Part shown: positions 25,099 to 33,726 of the stretch, piece after piece
How positions within the stretch are numbered: the stretch's first letter is position 1
Layout of the letters: each line of letters starts with the position of its first letter
DNA from: CAZEAN01 sp964510225
GTDB taxonomy: Bacteria > Planctomycetota > Planctomycetia > Isosphaerales > Isosphaeraceae
Direction: 5' to 3'
Assembly (NCBI GenBank): GCA_964510225.1
Contig: CAZEAN010000003.1
Span: 1 to 64,000, forward strand
DNA: 64,000 bases
The notes under the pieces: generated by a model
Told to the model about the DNA's origin: nothing
Databases searched by the model: none
Seen by the model: only the letters and a program-made list of their open reading frames with translations
Position numbers and translations under genes: made by a program

Positions 25099-27561
25099 TC
25101 AGACTTTGAAGCCGTTAATCGCTTCTTTAAGCGTGGTAGCCTGGGCTCCGAGCTGCTCGGCACTCGCAGAGAGTTCCTCGGCACTGGAGGCGTTGGTCTC
25201 GGTGATCCCGGAGACGTCTTGGATCGCCTTCGTGATTTGAGTAGCGGAGTTGGACTGTTCTTGTGTCGCGGACGCGATCTTCGCGATCCCCTCGGCGGTC
25301 TGCTCGGCGCCCTGGACGATTGTCGCGAGGGTCTGGCCGGCGTTCTCAGAGAGCCGGGCGCCGTCGTGGATCCGTCGGGTTGACTCCTTGATCAGGGAGG
25401 TGATCTCTTTCGCGGCAGCACTGGAACGCTCCGCGAGTTTCCGGACTTCATCGGCGACGACTGCGAACCCGAGCCCGTGTTCCCCGGCACGCGCGGCTTC
25501 GATCGCGGCATTCAAGGCCAACAAATTCGTCTGGCTCGCAATTTCGCCGATAACTTGAGTGATATCGCTGACTTGCTCACTTGATCGAGTGATCAGAGTC
25601 ATCGCTTCGATGGCTTGCTCAACGGCTTGACCCCCTTGCTTAGCAAGTTGCGACCCTTCTTCGGCCTGGCTCCGGGCAGACTCGGCGTTACCACTGATCT
25701 CGTTGATTGCCCGGCTCAATTGGGCAATTGAGGCAGACATCTCTTCGATGGTCGCGGCTTGATCTTGCGATGATTCACTCAGGTACGAAGCACTCTCAGC
25801 GATCACATGAGAGCCCTCGGCGAACTGATGCGTCGACTCGACAACCTGGGCGATGACAGCTTTGAGGTCGGCGATCATCTTGGCGAGACCCTTGCCGAGC
25901 TGGCCCAGGTCATCGTCACCTTGGACGGTGACTTCGACTGTCAGATCACCCTGGGCAGCCGCCTCGGCAACCCGCAGTAGTTCGTTGACTTCTCGTTCAA
26001 GGCGTTGCTTCGAGAGGTCGAGCTGTTCGCGCTGCATGATTCGTTCCAGCGATGAACCCAGCAGCCGACCAATGCTCCGCATCACTCCGAGTCGCGACTC
26101 CGTCGGCGCTTCAGTTCCCTGGGTCAGAAAATCCATCGTTCCGATCACCTGACCACCGATCTCAATCGGGATTGCGATTGCGAAGGTAATTCCGGCTTTC
26201 TTCGCCGGGATCACTCGAGGGCAGTGGGTGAGGGTGGAGAGGTCCTCAACAACAACCAATTCGCGGCGCTGCCAAGCTTGGCCGCTTAAGCCCTGTCCTT
26301 CTTGGTATTCAGCCTCTTGGGTTGCCCTACGGAATTCATCGTCGACGGTGCCAGACTCCGCAGCGAAGACCAGCTTATTTTGTACTTGATCTAGCTTCCA
26401 GTAGGCTCCGTAAGTCCAGCCGAAGGATTCCTTCACCGTGTCCAGCGCCATCCGAATCGCTGACTCAGAAGAGGAAGCGTTCACGAGACGCATCAAGAGG
26501 AAGTTCACCGCATTGGAATCGGCGAGCATCTCATTTTCCCGGATCGATTGCACATGACGTTCAGTGACAATCTCCCAGGTCAGCATCGGCCCACTAAAAT
26601 TGCCGTCGGAATCAAAAATCGCTGCGACCCTCAGATCAAGAATCTCAGGCCCAATCTGAATCGTCTCATGATGCGGGAGATTCTTCGGATCGCTCAATAG
26701 CTCACGCTGTCGTTCTGGATTCGTGTGGAAGATGTCAACCGATTGGCCAATTATCTTGTCCATCGAAACCGGAAGATACGGCTCTAGGCGACGGAGAGTT
26801 GCATAGCCAGCTTCGTTGACGTACCGAAGCCGCAGGTCTCGGTCGAGCCGCATCAAACTGATCGGTGCATTTGCCACCATTTGGCCCAAATGCGCCATCT
26901 CCTGGCGTTGACCCAACTTGGCAATCTTATGAGATGCCGTTCGGGCTATCGTTGTCAACGCGTCGAGGCGGGTGCCGGAAACAGTGAACGGCGTCTTCGA
27001 GGCCAAGAGGACAATCCCGCTGAGGTTTCCTTCAATCTCGATGGGGAATGCAACGATCCCGCGGATCCCTGCCTCGCGAGCTTGAGGATCGGTGCATTGA
27101 TCAATCGGGTCGGATTGGAGATCGCTGACGTAAGCGACAACCCGACGTTCCCAGGCCATCCCGATCGTCCCTTCACCAGATTGAGGAGACTGCTCACGAA
27201 GGAATGTCCGAAACTCGTCGGTTGAGCAGTCTTCCACAGCGAACTGAAGCTTTTCCCGCCGAGGATCCGGTTCAAAGTAGGCACCAATCTCCCAGTGGTA
27301 GACCTCCCGAATGGCTCCAAGGATCCCTCGGATGATTCGTTGAGAAGTATCGGACTCGATGATCGCGTCGAGACTTTTGACAATGACATTGACGTCCGCA
27401 GTGGTGTGCTCAATCAAGGCCTGCGCCTCTTCAGCGAGTGCCAAGGGATCACCGTCATGACGGGAAGAGACTCGTGATTGGTCACCAGAACTCGACGCTT
27501 CGGCTCGTCTTACTTGGTGATCATTTGTCGATACTTCGGTTGCCATCGGATCTTGTCCCAT
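25099..27561 (-). CDS. Soluble methyl-accepting chemotaxis protein with GAF-PAS-GAF-HAMP input
   Basis: The protein has 820 residues and no transmembrane segment or signal peptide, so it is a cytoplasmic receptor. The order is GAF at about 70-215 (GTIGMAWERRVVAYVSDL), a PAS-like domain at about 225-345 (NAPISLMRLDRDLRLRYVNEAG), a second GAF at about 350-500 (GQGLSGQAWQRRELVVVEDL), a HAMP-like segment near 520-570 (AAQGDLTVEVTVQGDDDLG), and the signalling coiled coil at 570-820. The receptor tip is intact (EIASQTNLLALNAAIEAARA, GFAVVADEVRKLAERS). No C-terminal CheR-tethering pentapeptide is seen. GAF domains point to an intracellular ligand; which one is unknown. It is the only receptor gene in the window. 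Confidence 0.92.
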   Translation of the reverse strand: MGQDPMATEVSTNDHQVRRAEASSSGDQSRVSSRHDGDPLALAEEAQALIEHTTADVNVIVKSLDAIIESDTSQRIIRGILGAIREVYHWEIGAYFEPDPRREKLQFAVEDCSTDEFRTFLREQSPQSGEGTIGMAWERRVVAYVSDLQSDPIDQCTDPQAREAGIRGIVAFPIEIEGNLSGIVLLASKTPFTVSGTRLDALTTIARTASHKIAKLGQRQEMAHLGQMVANAPISLMRLDRDLRLRYVNEAGYATLRRLEPYLPVSMDKIIGQSVDIFHTNPERQRELLSDPKNLPHHETIQIGPEILDLRVAAIFDSDGNFSGPMLTWEIVTERHVQSIRENEMLADSNAVNFLLMRLVNASSSESAIRMALDTVKESFGWTYGAYWKLDQVQNKLVFAAESGTVDDEFRRATQEAEYQEGQGLSGQAWQRRELVVVEDLSTLTHCPRVIPAKKAGITFAIAIPIEIGGQVIGTMDFLTQGTEAPTESRLGVMRSIGRLLGSSLERIMQREQLDLSKQRLEREVNELLRVAEAAAQGDLTVEVTVQGDDDLGQLGKGLAKMIADLKAVIAQVVESTHQFAEGSHVIAESASYLSESSQDQAATIEEMSASIAQLSRAINEISGNAESARSQAEEGSQLAKQGGQAVEQAIEAMTLITRSSEQVSDITQVIGEIASQTNLLALNAAIEAARAGEHGLGFAVVADEVRKLAERSSAAAKEITSLIKESTRRIHDGARLSENAGQTLATIVQGAEQTAEGIAKIASATQEQSNSATQITKAIQDVSGITETNASSAEELSASAEQLGAQATTLKEAINGFKV

Positions 27562-27627
27562 CGATTAGTATTTATAGAATGAAGGCGAAATGGATCAATC
27601 AGCGCGTTGAGATTGGTGACCGTCCAC

Positions 27628-28182
27628 CTATTCGATCGCGGTTGAAGTCTGTTGGGGAACCGACTTTCCCTGATCGATGATGACCCGACGTTCGGTTAGA
27701 TCCGAGAGAAGGCGGTCCACATCGAGCACAATGGTGAGTTGCCCCTCGTGATGGAATAAGCTTGCAATTGCACCTTCTGTCACGGAATCGATCCCTGGAG
27801 GAGCTGTCTGAAGCTCAGTAGAGGGGATTTTCATCACCTGGGTGACTGCATCAACGAGCATCCCGACTCGCTTTTCACCGAGGTCAACAATCACAATCCG
27901 CGTCTGGTCGTCGGCATCCTGACTCGGAAGGCGGAACCGGGTCCGAAGGTTGATCACAGGGAGGACGTTCCCTCGGAGATTGATCAGCCCGTCGACCTCT
28001 TCAGCAACATGGGGGAGTCGAGTGACCGGGCAGGGGAGGATGACCTCATGGACTTTAAGAATGGGGATCGCATAGAACGCGTCATGGAGGGTGAATCCGA
28101 CGAATTGCTCAGAGCGACTCGTATTGGATTGGGATGATTTCGGAGCCACTGCGGTTTGACTCAGCTGGAATTCGGTTGCCAT
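27628..28182 (-). CDS. cheW: CheW coupling protein
   Basis: The protein has 184 residues from the ATG at 28182; a TTG at 28197 is possible. CheW links receptors to CheA. Hallmarks: FVGFTLHDAFYAIPILKVHEVI, PVTRLPHVAEEVDGLINLRGNVLPVINLR, RIVIVDLGEKRVGMLVDAVTQVM. An N-terminal Ser/Gln-rich stretch of about 30 residues precedes the fold. It lies just upstream of the receptor gene in the same direction. Confidence 0.93.
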   Translation of the reverse strand: MATEFQLSQTAVAPKSSQSNTSRSEQFVGFTLHDAFYAIPILKVHEVILPCPVTRLPHVAEEVDGLINLRGNVLPVINLRTRFRLPSQDADDQTRIVIVDLGEKRVGMLVDAVTQVMKIPSTELQTAPPGIDSVTEGAIASLFHHEGQLTIVLDVDRLLSDLTERRVIIDQGKSVPQQTSTAIE

Positions 28183-28236
28183 GCAAAAAATGTCCAAGGA
28201 TCCGGAATCGTTCTGCTCTCAACTATAACCGATCAA

Positions 28237-29415
28237 TCAGGGGTCAAATTGAATCCGCGTAATTGAAAAATCATCCTCGAATCCTTCCTGACCCGCGAGA
28301 GCACGAATGGAGTCGACGAATTGGTCGAGATCTCCATGGTCTGAATCACTCTTGGCCAGGTGTTGAACAAAGTCTCGAAACGGCCACATCGTTCCATCGT
28401 TTTGGGTAATCTCGAAAACACCGTCGCTGTAGACGAAAAGATGGGCGGGCCGCTCCAACTGATAGATTTTGGACTCAAAATCGAGGCCTTCAAATGCACC
28501 GACCATGGGTCCGGTTGCCTCAAGTTGAACCGTTTCTTTGGTTACCTGATCAATGAGGATTGAGGGGGGATGACCGCCACCACTGTAGCGGATTGTACGA
28601 CTGGAGACCTGATAGACACCGTACCAAGCAGTGAAGTACTTGTCTCCTTGTTGAGCCATCTCGAAGCTTGTGTTCAAGGCATCGAGCACTTGTCCGGGGT
28701 CTCGGAAGTCTGTGTTCGGGAGTGACTCTGTCCGGATCGCATTCAACACGGAAACTGAGAGTAAGGCCGCTCCCACCCCGTGGCCGACAACGTCAATCAG
28801 ATAGACTGCAAAGTAGTCCTGATCAATCCAGTGATAACCGAAGGTATCGCCCCCGAGAGCTGCAGAGGGGATGAACCGCCAATCAGCGCGAACACTTCCT
28901 TCGGAGAGCGGTTTCGGGAGAAGCGACGTTACGTAACGCGCCGCCTCGTCGACTTCTCGTGCCAACGCTTCCTTGCTTGCCGCAAGCGCTTTATATGCTT
29001 CGTCACGTTGGAGTTGGTTAATGTAACCGCGGGAATGGTGGCGGATCCGCGCGATCAGCTCGAGACGATCGGGGAGCTTCACAATGTAATCGTTCGCGCC
29101 CAAGGCGAATGCATCGGCTTTAGTCTTGGGCTCTTCGCGCGTCGAAAGCACGATCACCGGGACGTCGCGCGTCCGATCGTCCTCTCGATAGGCTTTCACC
29201 ATGTCCAGGCCATCGACATTCGGCAGGACGAGGTCTTGCAAAATGATCGTTGGGCCAACGTCTCCCGCGATCTCCAACGCACGGGAAGGATCATTGCAAT
29301 AGTGGAATGCAATGTCGGCTTCACTCGCGAGGATTCGCTTGAGGGCCTCACCGATGAGGGGTTGGTCATCGATCAGAAGAACCGTGACCGTATGTTCGCT
29401 TAGGCCCTTGGACAT
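28237..29415 (-). CDS. Receiver-PP2C (SpoIIE/RsbU-type) phosphatase response regulator
   Basis: The protein has 392 residues. A receiver domain lies at about 10-125 (VLLIDDQPLIGEAL, Asp in ILQDLVLPNVDG, Lys in DYIVKLP). A short helical linker (about 130-170) follows, then a PP2C-like phosphatase with metal-binding Asp residues in GGDTFGYHW, YLIDVVGHGVGAAL, VYSDGVFEI and FEDDFSI. Related proteins dephosphorylate anti-sigma-factor antagonists. It heads the chemosensory genes, 54 bases from cheW, so it may be an alternative phosphoryl acceptor of CheA; that is inference. No anti-sigma or antagonist gene is nearby. Confidence 0.9.
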   Translation of the reverse strand: MSKGLSEHTVTVLLIDDQPLIGEALKRILASEADIAFHYCNDPSRALEIAGDVGPTIILQDLVLPNVDGLDMVKAYREDDRTRDVPVIVLSTREEPKTKADAFALGANDYIVKLPDRLELIARIRHHSRGYINQLQRDEAYKALAASKEALAREVDEAARYVTSLLPKPLSEGSVRADWRFIPSAALGGDTFGYHWIDQDYFAVYLIDVVGHGVGAALLSVSVLNAIRTESLPNTDFRDPGQVLDALNTSFEMAQQGDKYFTAWYGVYQVSSRTIRYSGGGHPPSILIDQVTKETVQLEATGPMVGAFEGLDFESKIYQLERPAHLFVYSDGVFEITQNDGTMWPFRDFVQHLAKSDSDHGDLDQFVDSIRALAGQEGFEDDFSITRIQFDP

Positions 29416-29436
29416 TTTAGATTGGTGCTCGGTCAG

Positions 29437-30924
29437 TTACGAAACAATCGGATGAATAACCTCAGCCCCTTCCACACCGACGAGTTTTTGGTCGAGTCCA
29501 CCGTAAAAGTAGCTCAAGTGGTTGGGGTCGAGACCAAGCTGGTGAAGGACGGTCGCATGGATATTCTTGACGTGGAAACTATCTGCCACTGCAGCTGACC
29601 CAAGTTCGTCAGTTTCGCCAACCGAGACTCCACCTTGGATCCCACCACCCGCCATCCACATCGTGAACCCATAGGCATTATGGTCACGGCCGGTCCCTTT
29701 TTCATATTCCGCAGTGGGTTGACGACCAAACTCACCGCCCCAGATCACCAGGGTTCTCTCTAAGAGACCACGGCGTTTCAGGTCCTTCAAGAGTCCAGCG
29801 ATCGGCTTGTCGGTTCTTCCGGCATGAAATCCGTGGTTTTTCACGATGTCGGTGTGGGCATCCCAATTGTCATCGTTGTGGGCACCACCGGCGTAGATTT
29901 GGACGAACCGGACGCCTCGTTCGACGAGGCGGCGGGCCAAGAGGCAACGTCGCCCAAAGTTTTCCGTCTTCGGATCATCGATTCCGTAGAGCGCTTGGGT
30001 TTCGAGGGGTTCCGTGTCCGTTGCCGTTGCCTCGGGGGCAGCCATCTGCATCCGGTAAGCCAGCTCGAAGCTTGAGATTCGGGCGGCAAGGTCGGAGTTG
30101 TCAGATCGAGCAGCAAGGTGCTCCGAGTTGTAGGCATTGAGACTATCGAGCACCATCCGTTGTGTTCGTCGATCGACTCCTTCGGGACGTCGGAGATCGA
30201 TGATCGGCTCCCCTTCGGATCGCAAGATGGTCCCTTGATAGACGGAAGGCATATAGCCGCTCGACCAATTCTTCGCGCCCGAGATTGGTCCGCCGATCGG
30301 GTCGAGCATCACGACGAAGCCGGGGAGATCTTCATTCTCCGAACCAAGGCCGTAGGTGACCCAACTTCCGAGGCAAGGGCTCCCGCTCAGGATTCGCCCC
30401 GAGTTCATCTGGAGCATCGCCGAACCATGGAGAGGGCTATCGGCCGTCATCGATTTGATGAAGGCGATCTCGTCAACACAGGTAGCGAGGTTTGGAAACA
30501 GCTCGCTGACGTACTGACCTGATTCACCGTATTGTCGGAATTTGAATTTGGGGCCGACAATCCGCCCTTGGTTCTTCGAGCCACCTCGGCCCTTCGTCTT
30601 CACCTCGACGGTTTTGCCGTCGAGCCGGAATAGCTCAGGCTTGTAATCGAAGGTGTCAACGTGACTCGGCCCGCCGTACATGAAGAGGAAGATGACAGCG
30701 TCGGCCTTTGGAGCGTAATGCGGAGGTCGGGGAGCCATCGGATTGGCACCAGCCTCTGGAATCCCCTCCGACGTTCCGAGATCGGCATCTGAAGCACGGG
30801 CAGCTTCACGACTCAGAAGATCGCCAAGCCCGAGCGCGGTGAAACCCATGCCGGTCTGCCAGAGGAATTCGCGACGCGTCCGTCCGCAAAATGACCCTCG
30901 GGGCTGATTCAACCTGTCCATCAT
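29437..30924 (-). CDS. DUF1501 protein with Tat signal
   Basis: The protein has 495 residues. A twin-arginine signal (GRTRREFLWQTGMGFTALGLG) is followed by DUF1501 motifs: FLFMYGGPSHVDTFDYK, MTADSPLHGSAMLQMNSG, GRRCLLARRLVERGVRFVQIY, NWDAHTDIVKNHG, LVIWGGEFGRQPTAEYEKGTGRDHN. It differs clearly from the shorter paralogue at 15669-16979. It lies 49 bases after a PSD1 gene, its usual partner, and only 21 bases before the receiver-PP2C gene, so transcription into the chemosensory block is plausible. Confidence 0.92.
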   Translation of the reverse strand: MMDRLNQPRGSFCGRTRREFLWQTGMGFTALGLGDLLSREAARASDADLGTSEGIPEAGANPMAPRPPHYAPKADAVIFLFMYGGPSHVDTFDYKPELFRLDGKTVEVKTKGRGGSKNQGRIVGPKFKFRQYGESGQYVSELFPNLATCVDEIAFIKSMTADSPLHGSAMLQMNSGRILSGSPCLGSWVTYGLGSENEDLPGFVVMLDPIGGPISGAKNWSSGYMPSVYQGTILRSEGEPIIDLRRPEGVDRRTQRMVLDSLNAYNSEHLAARSDNSDLAARISSFELAYRMQMAAPEATATDTEPLETQALYGIDDPKTENFGRRCLLARRLVERGVRFVQIYAGGAHNDDNWDAHTDIVKNHGFHAGRTDKPIAGLLKDLKRRGLLERTLVIWGGEFGRQPTAEYEKGTGRDHNAYGFTMWMAGGGIQGGVSVGETDELGSAAVADSFHVKNIHATVLHQLGLDPNHLSYFYGGLDQKLVGVEGAEVIHPIVS

Positions 30925-30973
30925 TTGATCTGCTCCAGTCAGTTTGTTTTGGTGGAGAGGCCGGGAATCGCCG

Positions 30974-31390
30974 TCAATCCAAGTAGAGGAACTCGTTCAG
31001 GTTTAAGGCCAAGAGGCAGTAGAGTTCGAGGGCCTGATCGGGATCGAGATATTGTTCGGACTCGAGTCGATCGAGCAATTTGACACCGCGAGCGATTTCT
31101 CCAGCACTCGGCGATCGGATCAAGGTAAGTTGAAGTGCGTAACGAACCTGATCCTCAGGAGAATTCCCCGCTTCGGTCCGAATTCGACTGGCGAGATGGC
31201 GAGCCTGTTCGTTCAAAAACTCGCCGTTGAGGGTTGAGAGTGCCTGGGTTGGTTGGACAGTTGCAAAGCGTGAGGGACAAGAGAAATCCGGGTCGGGCAT
31301 ATCGAAGCTCTGTAAGATCGGCGTCATTAGTGAACGCTTTGCATGGATATAAATGCTACGACGAGCCCGTTCTCGGGGAGTTGAGTGCGC
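30974..31390 (-). pseudogene. C-terminal remainder of the interrupted PSD1 gene
   Basis: After the in-frame TGA at 31391-31393 the same reading frame continues for about 138 codons to a TGA at 30974. It keeps family-like sequence: STPRERARRSIYIHAKRSLM, then TPILQSFDMPDPDFSCPSRF, TVQPTQALSTLNGEFLNEQA and LTLIRSPSAGEIARG. No frame shift is needed to join the two parts. Independent translation from the ATG at 31327 is possible but would make only a fragment of DUF1553. Confidence 0.75.
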
Positions 31391-33511
31391 TCAGCGACTC
31401 ACTGGGCTTGATTGGAGCGCGAGGTTGTAGGATGGTATCGATGAATAGAATCCTTTGCCTCCCATCTGATGGTTCATGCGCCCCGTGACAGCGAGGAGAG
31501 AGTCGCGGATCTCTTCAGCCTCAAGCCTTCTCATGTCAAATCGCGAGAGGAGGTCGTTCGTGGGGTCGAGGGTAAGGGCTTCCGTCTCAGGCCTCGATGA
31601 CATCCGGTAGGTGTTTGAGAGCAGGATTGTCCGGTGAAGCTGTTTGATACTCCAGCCGTTGGCAATGAACTCTGAGGCAAGCCAATCGAGGAGTTCCGGA
31701 TGGGTCGGTACCGCACCTTGATTACCGAAATCATTAGGGGTTCGGACGATCCCCCGACCAAAATGGTAATGCCAGATTCGGTTCACCATTACCCGAGCCG
31801 TCAACGGGTTCTCAGGATCGGTCATCCAGGTTGCGAGTGCTCGTCGGAGTCCGGCCGATTTCTCATGAGCTGGGGTGGCAGGTTGAGGGGGATCTGGAGC
31901 GACTAAGACCCGAGGTGCACCAGCTTCAACCCGATCGCCTTGTGCATGGGCACTCCCCCGGATCAAGACGAAGGTCTCAGGGATCTCGTCGTTGAATTCG
32001 CGTGCACTAAGCGTCTGAGGGAGTCGAGGAACTTGAGGTACTGACTTGTATGCCTTAATGAGTTCCTCATACTCGTCGAGTTCCTGAGGTCCTAGGACCG
32101 AATCCGCCATGCCATCGAGCACGTGGCGACGACGCTCAAAGGGCCCCTTCCGGAGATTGGTCCGTCTCGGTTCAGGAACTGTTGCGAGAATCTTTTCTTC
32201 GAGTGGTTTTAATGGCGCTTCGAAAACCGCGAGTGCCTTCTTGCGCTGCTCGGTTAGTTCGATGTGTCGGGATCGCTCGGCCTCGGTCGCGATTTCGGTC
32301 AGGATATTCCCTTCGGCGTACGAATAGGGCTTGAGGTTATGAAAGTAGCCGAGAAATCGGTAATAGTCTGCTTGAGGAATCGGGTCTATCTTGTGGTCAT
32401 GACATCGAGCGCAGTTGATCGTGATCCCGAGGAAGCCTTGGCCAACGGTCGTGATGATGTCATCGAGTTCGTCATAACGAGCCTGGAGTCGATCGGTTGG
32501 CTCGTCATCCCAAGCACCGAGGCGGTAGAACCCGGTCGCAATGATGGCATCGAGATCGGCGTCAGCCAATTCGTCACCGGCTAGCTGCTCGGTCACAAAA
32601 CGGTTGTATGGCTTGTCGTCATTAAACGCTCTGATCACATAATCGCGATAACGCCACGAGAATGGTTTTTCGCTATCCCGTTCAAAGCTGTTGGTCTCGG
32701 CATAGCGAACAACATCAAGCCAATGACGCCCCCAACGCTCTCCGTAAGCAGGTGACCCTAGGAGTCGATCGACGAGTTTCTCAAAGGCCACTGGGCTCTC
32801 GTCATTCAGAAACGCTTCAGCTTCTTGGAGAGTCGGTGGCAAACCCGTCAGATCAAATGTAAGACGACGGAGCAGCGCGATCTTGGAGGCAGGAGGAGCC
32901 GGAGTCAGCTCAAATTCGTTGAGTTGCCTTAAGACGAACGCATCGATTGGATTTCGGATCCAACCCGGTTCCGACCCAACCTCGGGAATCGGAGGACGTT
33001 GGATTGGCTGGAACGACCAGAACTTGCGATCAGCATCAGTAACGAGTGGATCCTCAGGTTCCTCGTCGCTCTCATTGTTCGGAGTGGCAGAGCCAGCTCG
33101 ATCAAAGGGGGCCCCGAGTTCCACCCAACGGGTCAAAATCGCGATGGCGTCATCATCGAGCTTCCCCGACGGAGGCATCTCCAGCCCTTCATAGTTGATC
33201 GCTTCCAGGAGAAGGCTGAGATCGGGTGCTTCAAGATCAACCGCGGGTCCGAAGTCACCGCCCTTCAAGACCCCTTCGCGGTGGCTTAAGTTGAGGTTGC
33301 CTCGGAGTTTGCTACCCTTCCCGTGACATCGGAGACAATGCTCTTCAAGGACCGGCAAGACCTGATCCTTGTAAAACGTTGGACCGTCGTCTTCTCCTGC
33401 GCTGGCGGTGCTCGGTGTCGGATCACCCAGCATCGGTTCAGCGATCGTGGTCACGAGTAATAGTAGGATTGGCAAAGAGGTGGCCCATGGACCAATCTGA
33501 GGCATCACCAC
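31391..33511 (-). CDS. PSD1-type protein (cytochrome c-like, DUF1549, DUF1553), cut short by an in-frame TGA
   Basis: 706 residues up to a TGA at 31391-31393. It has a signal peptide, a CxxCH motif in EEHCLRCHGKGSKLRGNLNLS and EGLEMPPSGKL, DUF1549 (LRRLTFDLTGLPPTLQEAEAF; NCARCHDHKIDPI) and DUF1553 (LTARVMVNRIWHYHFGRGIVRTPNDFG; SNTYRMSS). Coding resumes in the same frame right after the TGA, so the intact gene would span 30974-33511 (845 codons with the stop). The TGA sits in QSSPVSR-stop-AHSTPRERARRS, where family members as I recall them have a Gly-Trp-Gly between QSRP and STPEE. A TGG to TGA change is therefore likely. The start is GTG 33511 or ATG 33505. Confidence 0.85.
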   Translation of the reverse strand: MVMPQIGPWATSLPILLLLVTTIAEPMLGDPTPSTASAGEDDGPTFYKDQVLPVLEEHCLRCHGKGSKLRGNLNLSHREGVLKGGDFGPAVDLEAPDLSLLLEAINYEGLEMPPSGKLDDDAIAILTRWVELGAPFDRAGSATPNNESDEEPEDPLVTDADRKFWSFQPIQRPPIPEVGSEPGWIRNPIDAFVLRQLNEFELTPAPPASKIALLRRLTFDLTGLPPTLQEAEAFLNDESPVAFEKLVDRLLGSPAYGERWGRHWLDVVRYAETNSFERDSEKPFSWRYRDYVIRAFNDDKPYNRFVTEQLAGDELADADLDAIIATGFYRLGAWDDEPTDRLQARYDELDDIITTVGQGFLGITINCARCHDHKIDPIPQADYYRFLGYFHNLKPYSYAEGNILTEIATEAERSRHIELTEQRKKALAVFEAPLKPLEEKILATVPEPRRTNLRKGPFERRRHVLDGMADSVLGPQELDEYEELIKAYKSVPQVPRLPQTLSAREFNDEIPETFVLIRGSAHAQGDRVEAGAPRVLVAPDPPQPATPAHEKSAGLRRALATWMTDPENPLTARVMVNRIWHYHFGRGIVRTPNDFGNQGAVPTHPELLDWLASEFIANGWSIKQLHRTILLSNTYRMSSRPETEALTLDPTNDLLSRFDMRRLEAEEIRDSLLAVTGRMNHQMGGKGFYSSIPSYNLALQSSPVSR

Positions 33512-33726
33512 GGTTCCTCTCGAAAGCGGGACGAGGCGGGAATTGATTCGATTAACAATCGGGATCGAGCGCGAGCCTGCCTACGTTGGATAGAGATTCT
33601 TGAAGAAATTATTCTAATGTTGAACCTATCGGACGACCCCAACGGATGTCAACTTATGGGACGATTCTGGGAATGGTTCGTTTCGCCTCCGTCGCCCCCC
33701 TCTCGAAGGCCGGAATCTTATTCCTA

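Noticed and set aside
31391..31393. TGA read as selenocysteine
   Set aside because: The position matches a Trp, not a Cys or redox site, in the family as I recall it. No clear hairpin follows directly, and no selenium genes are in the window.
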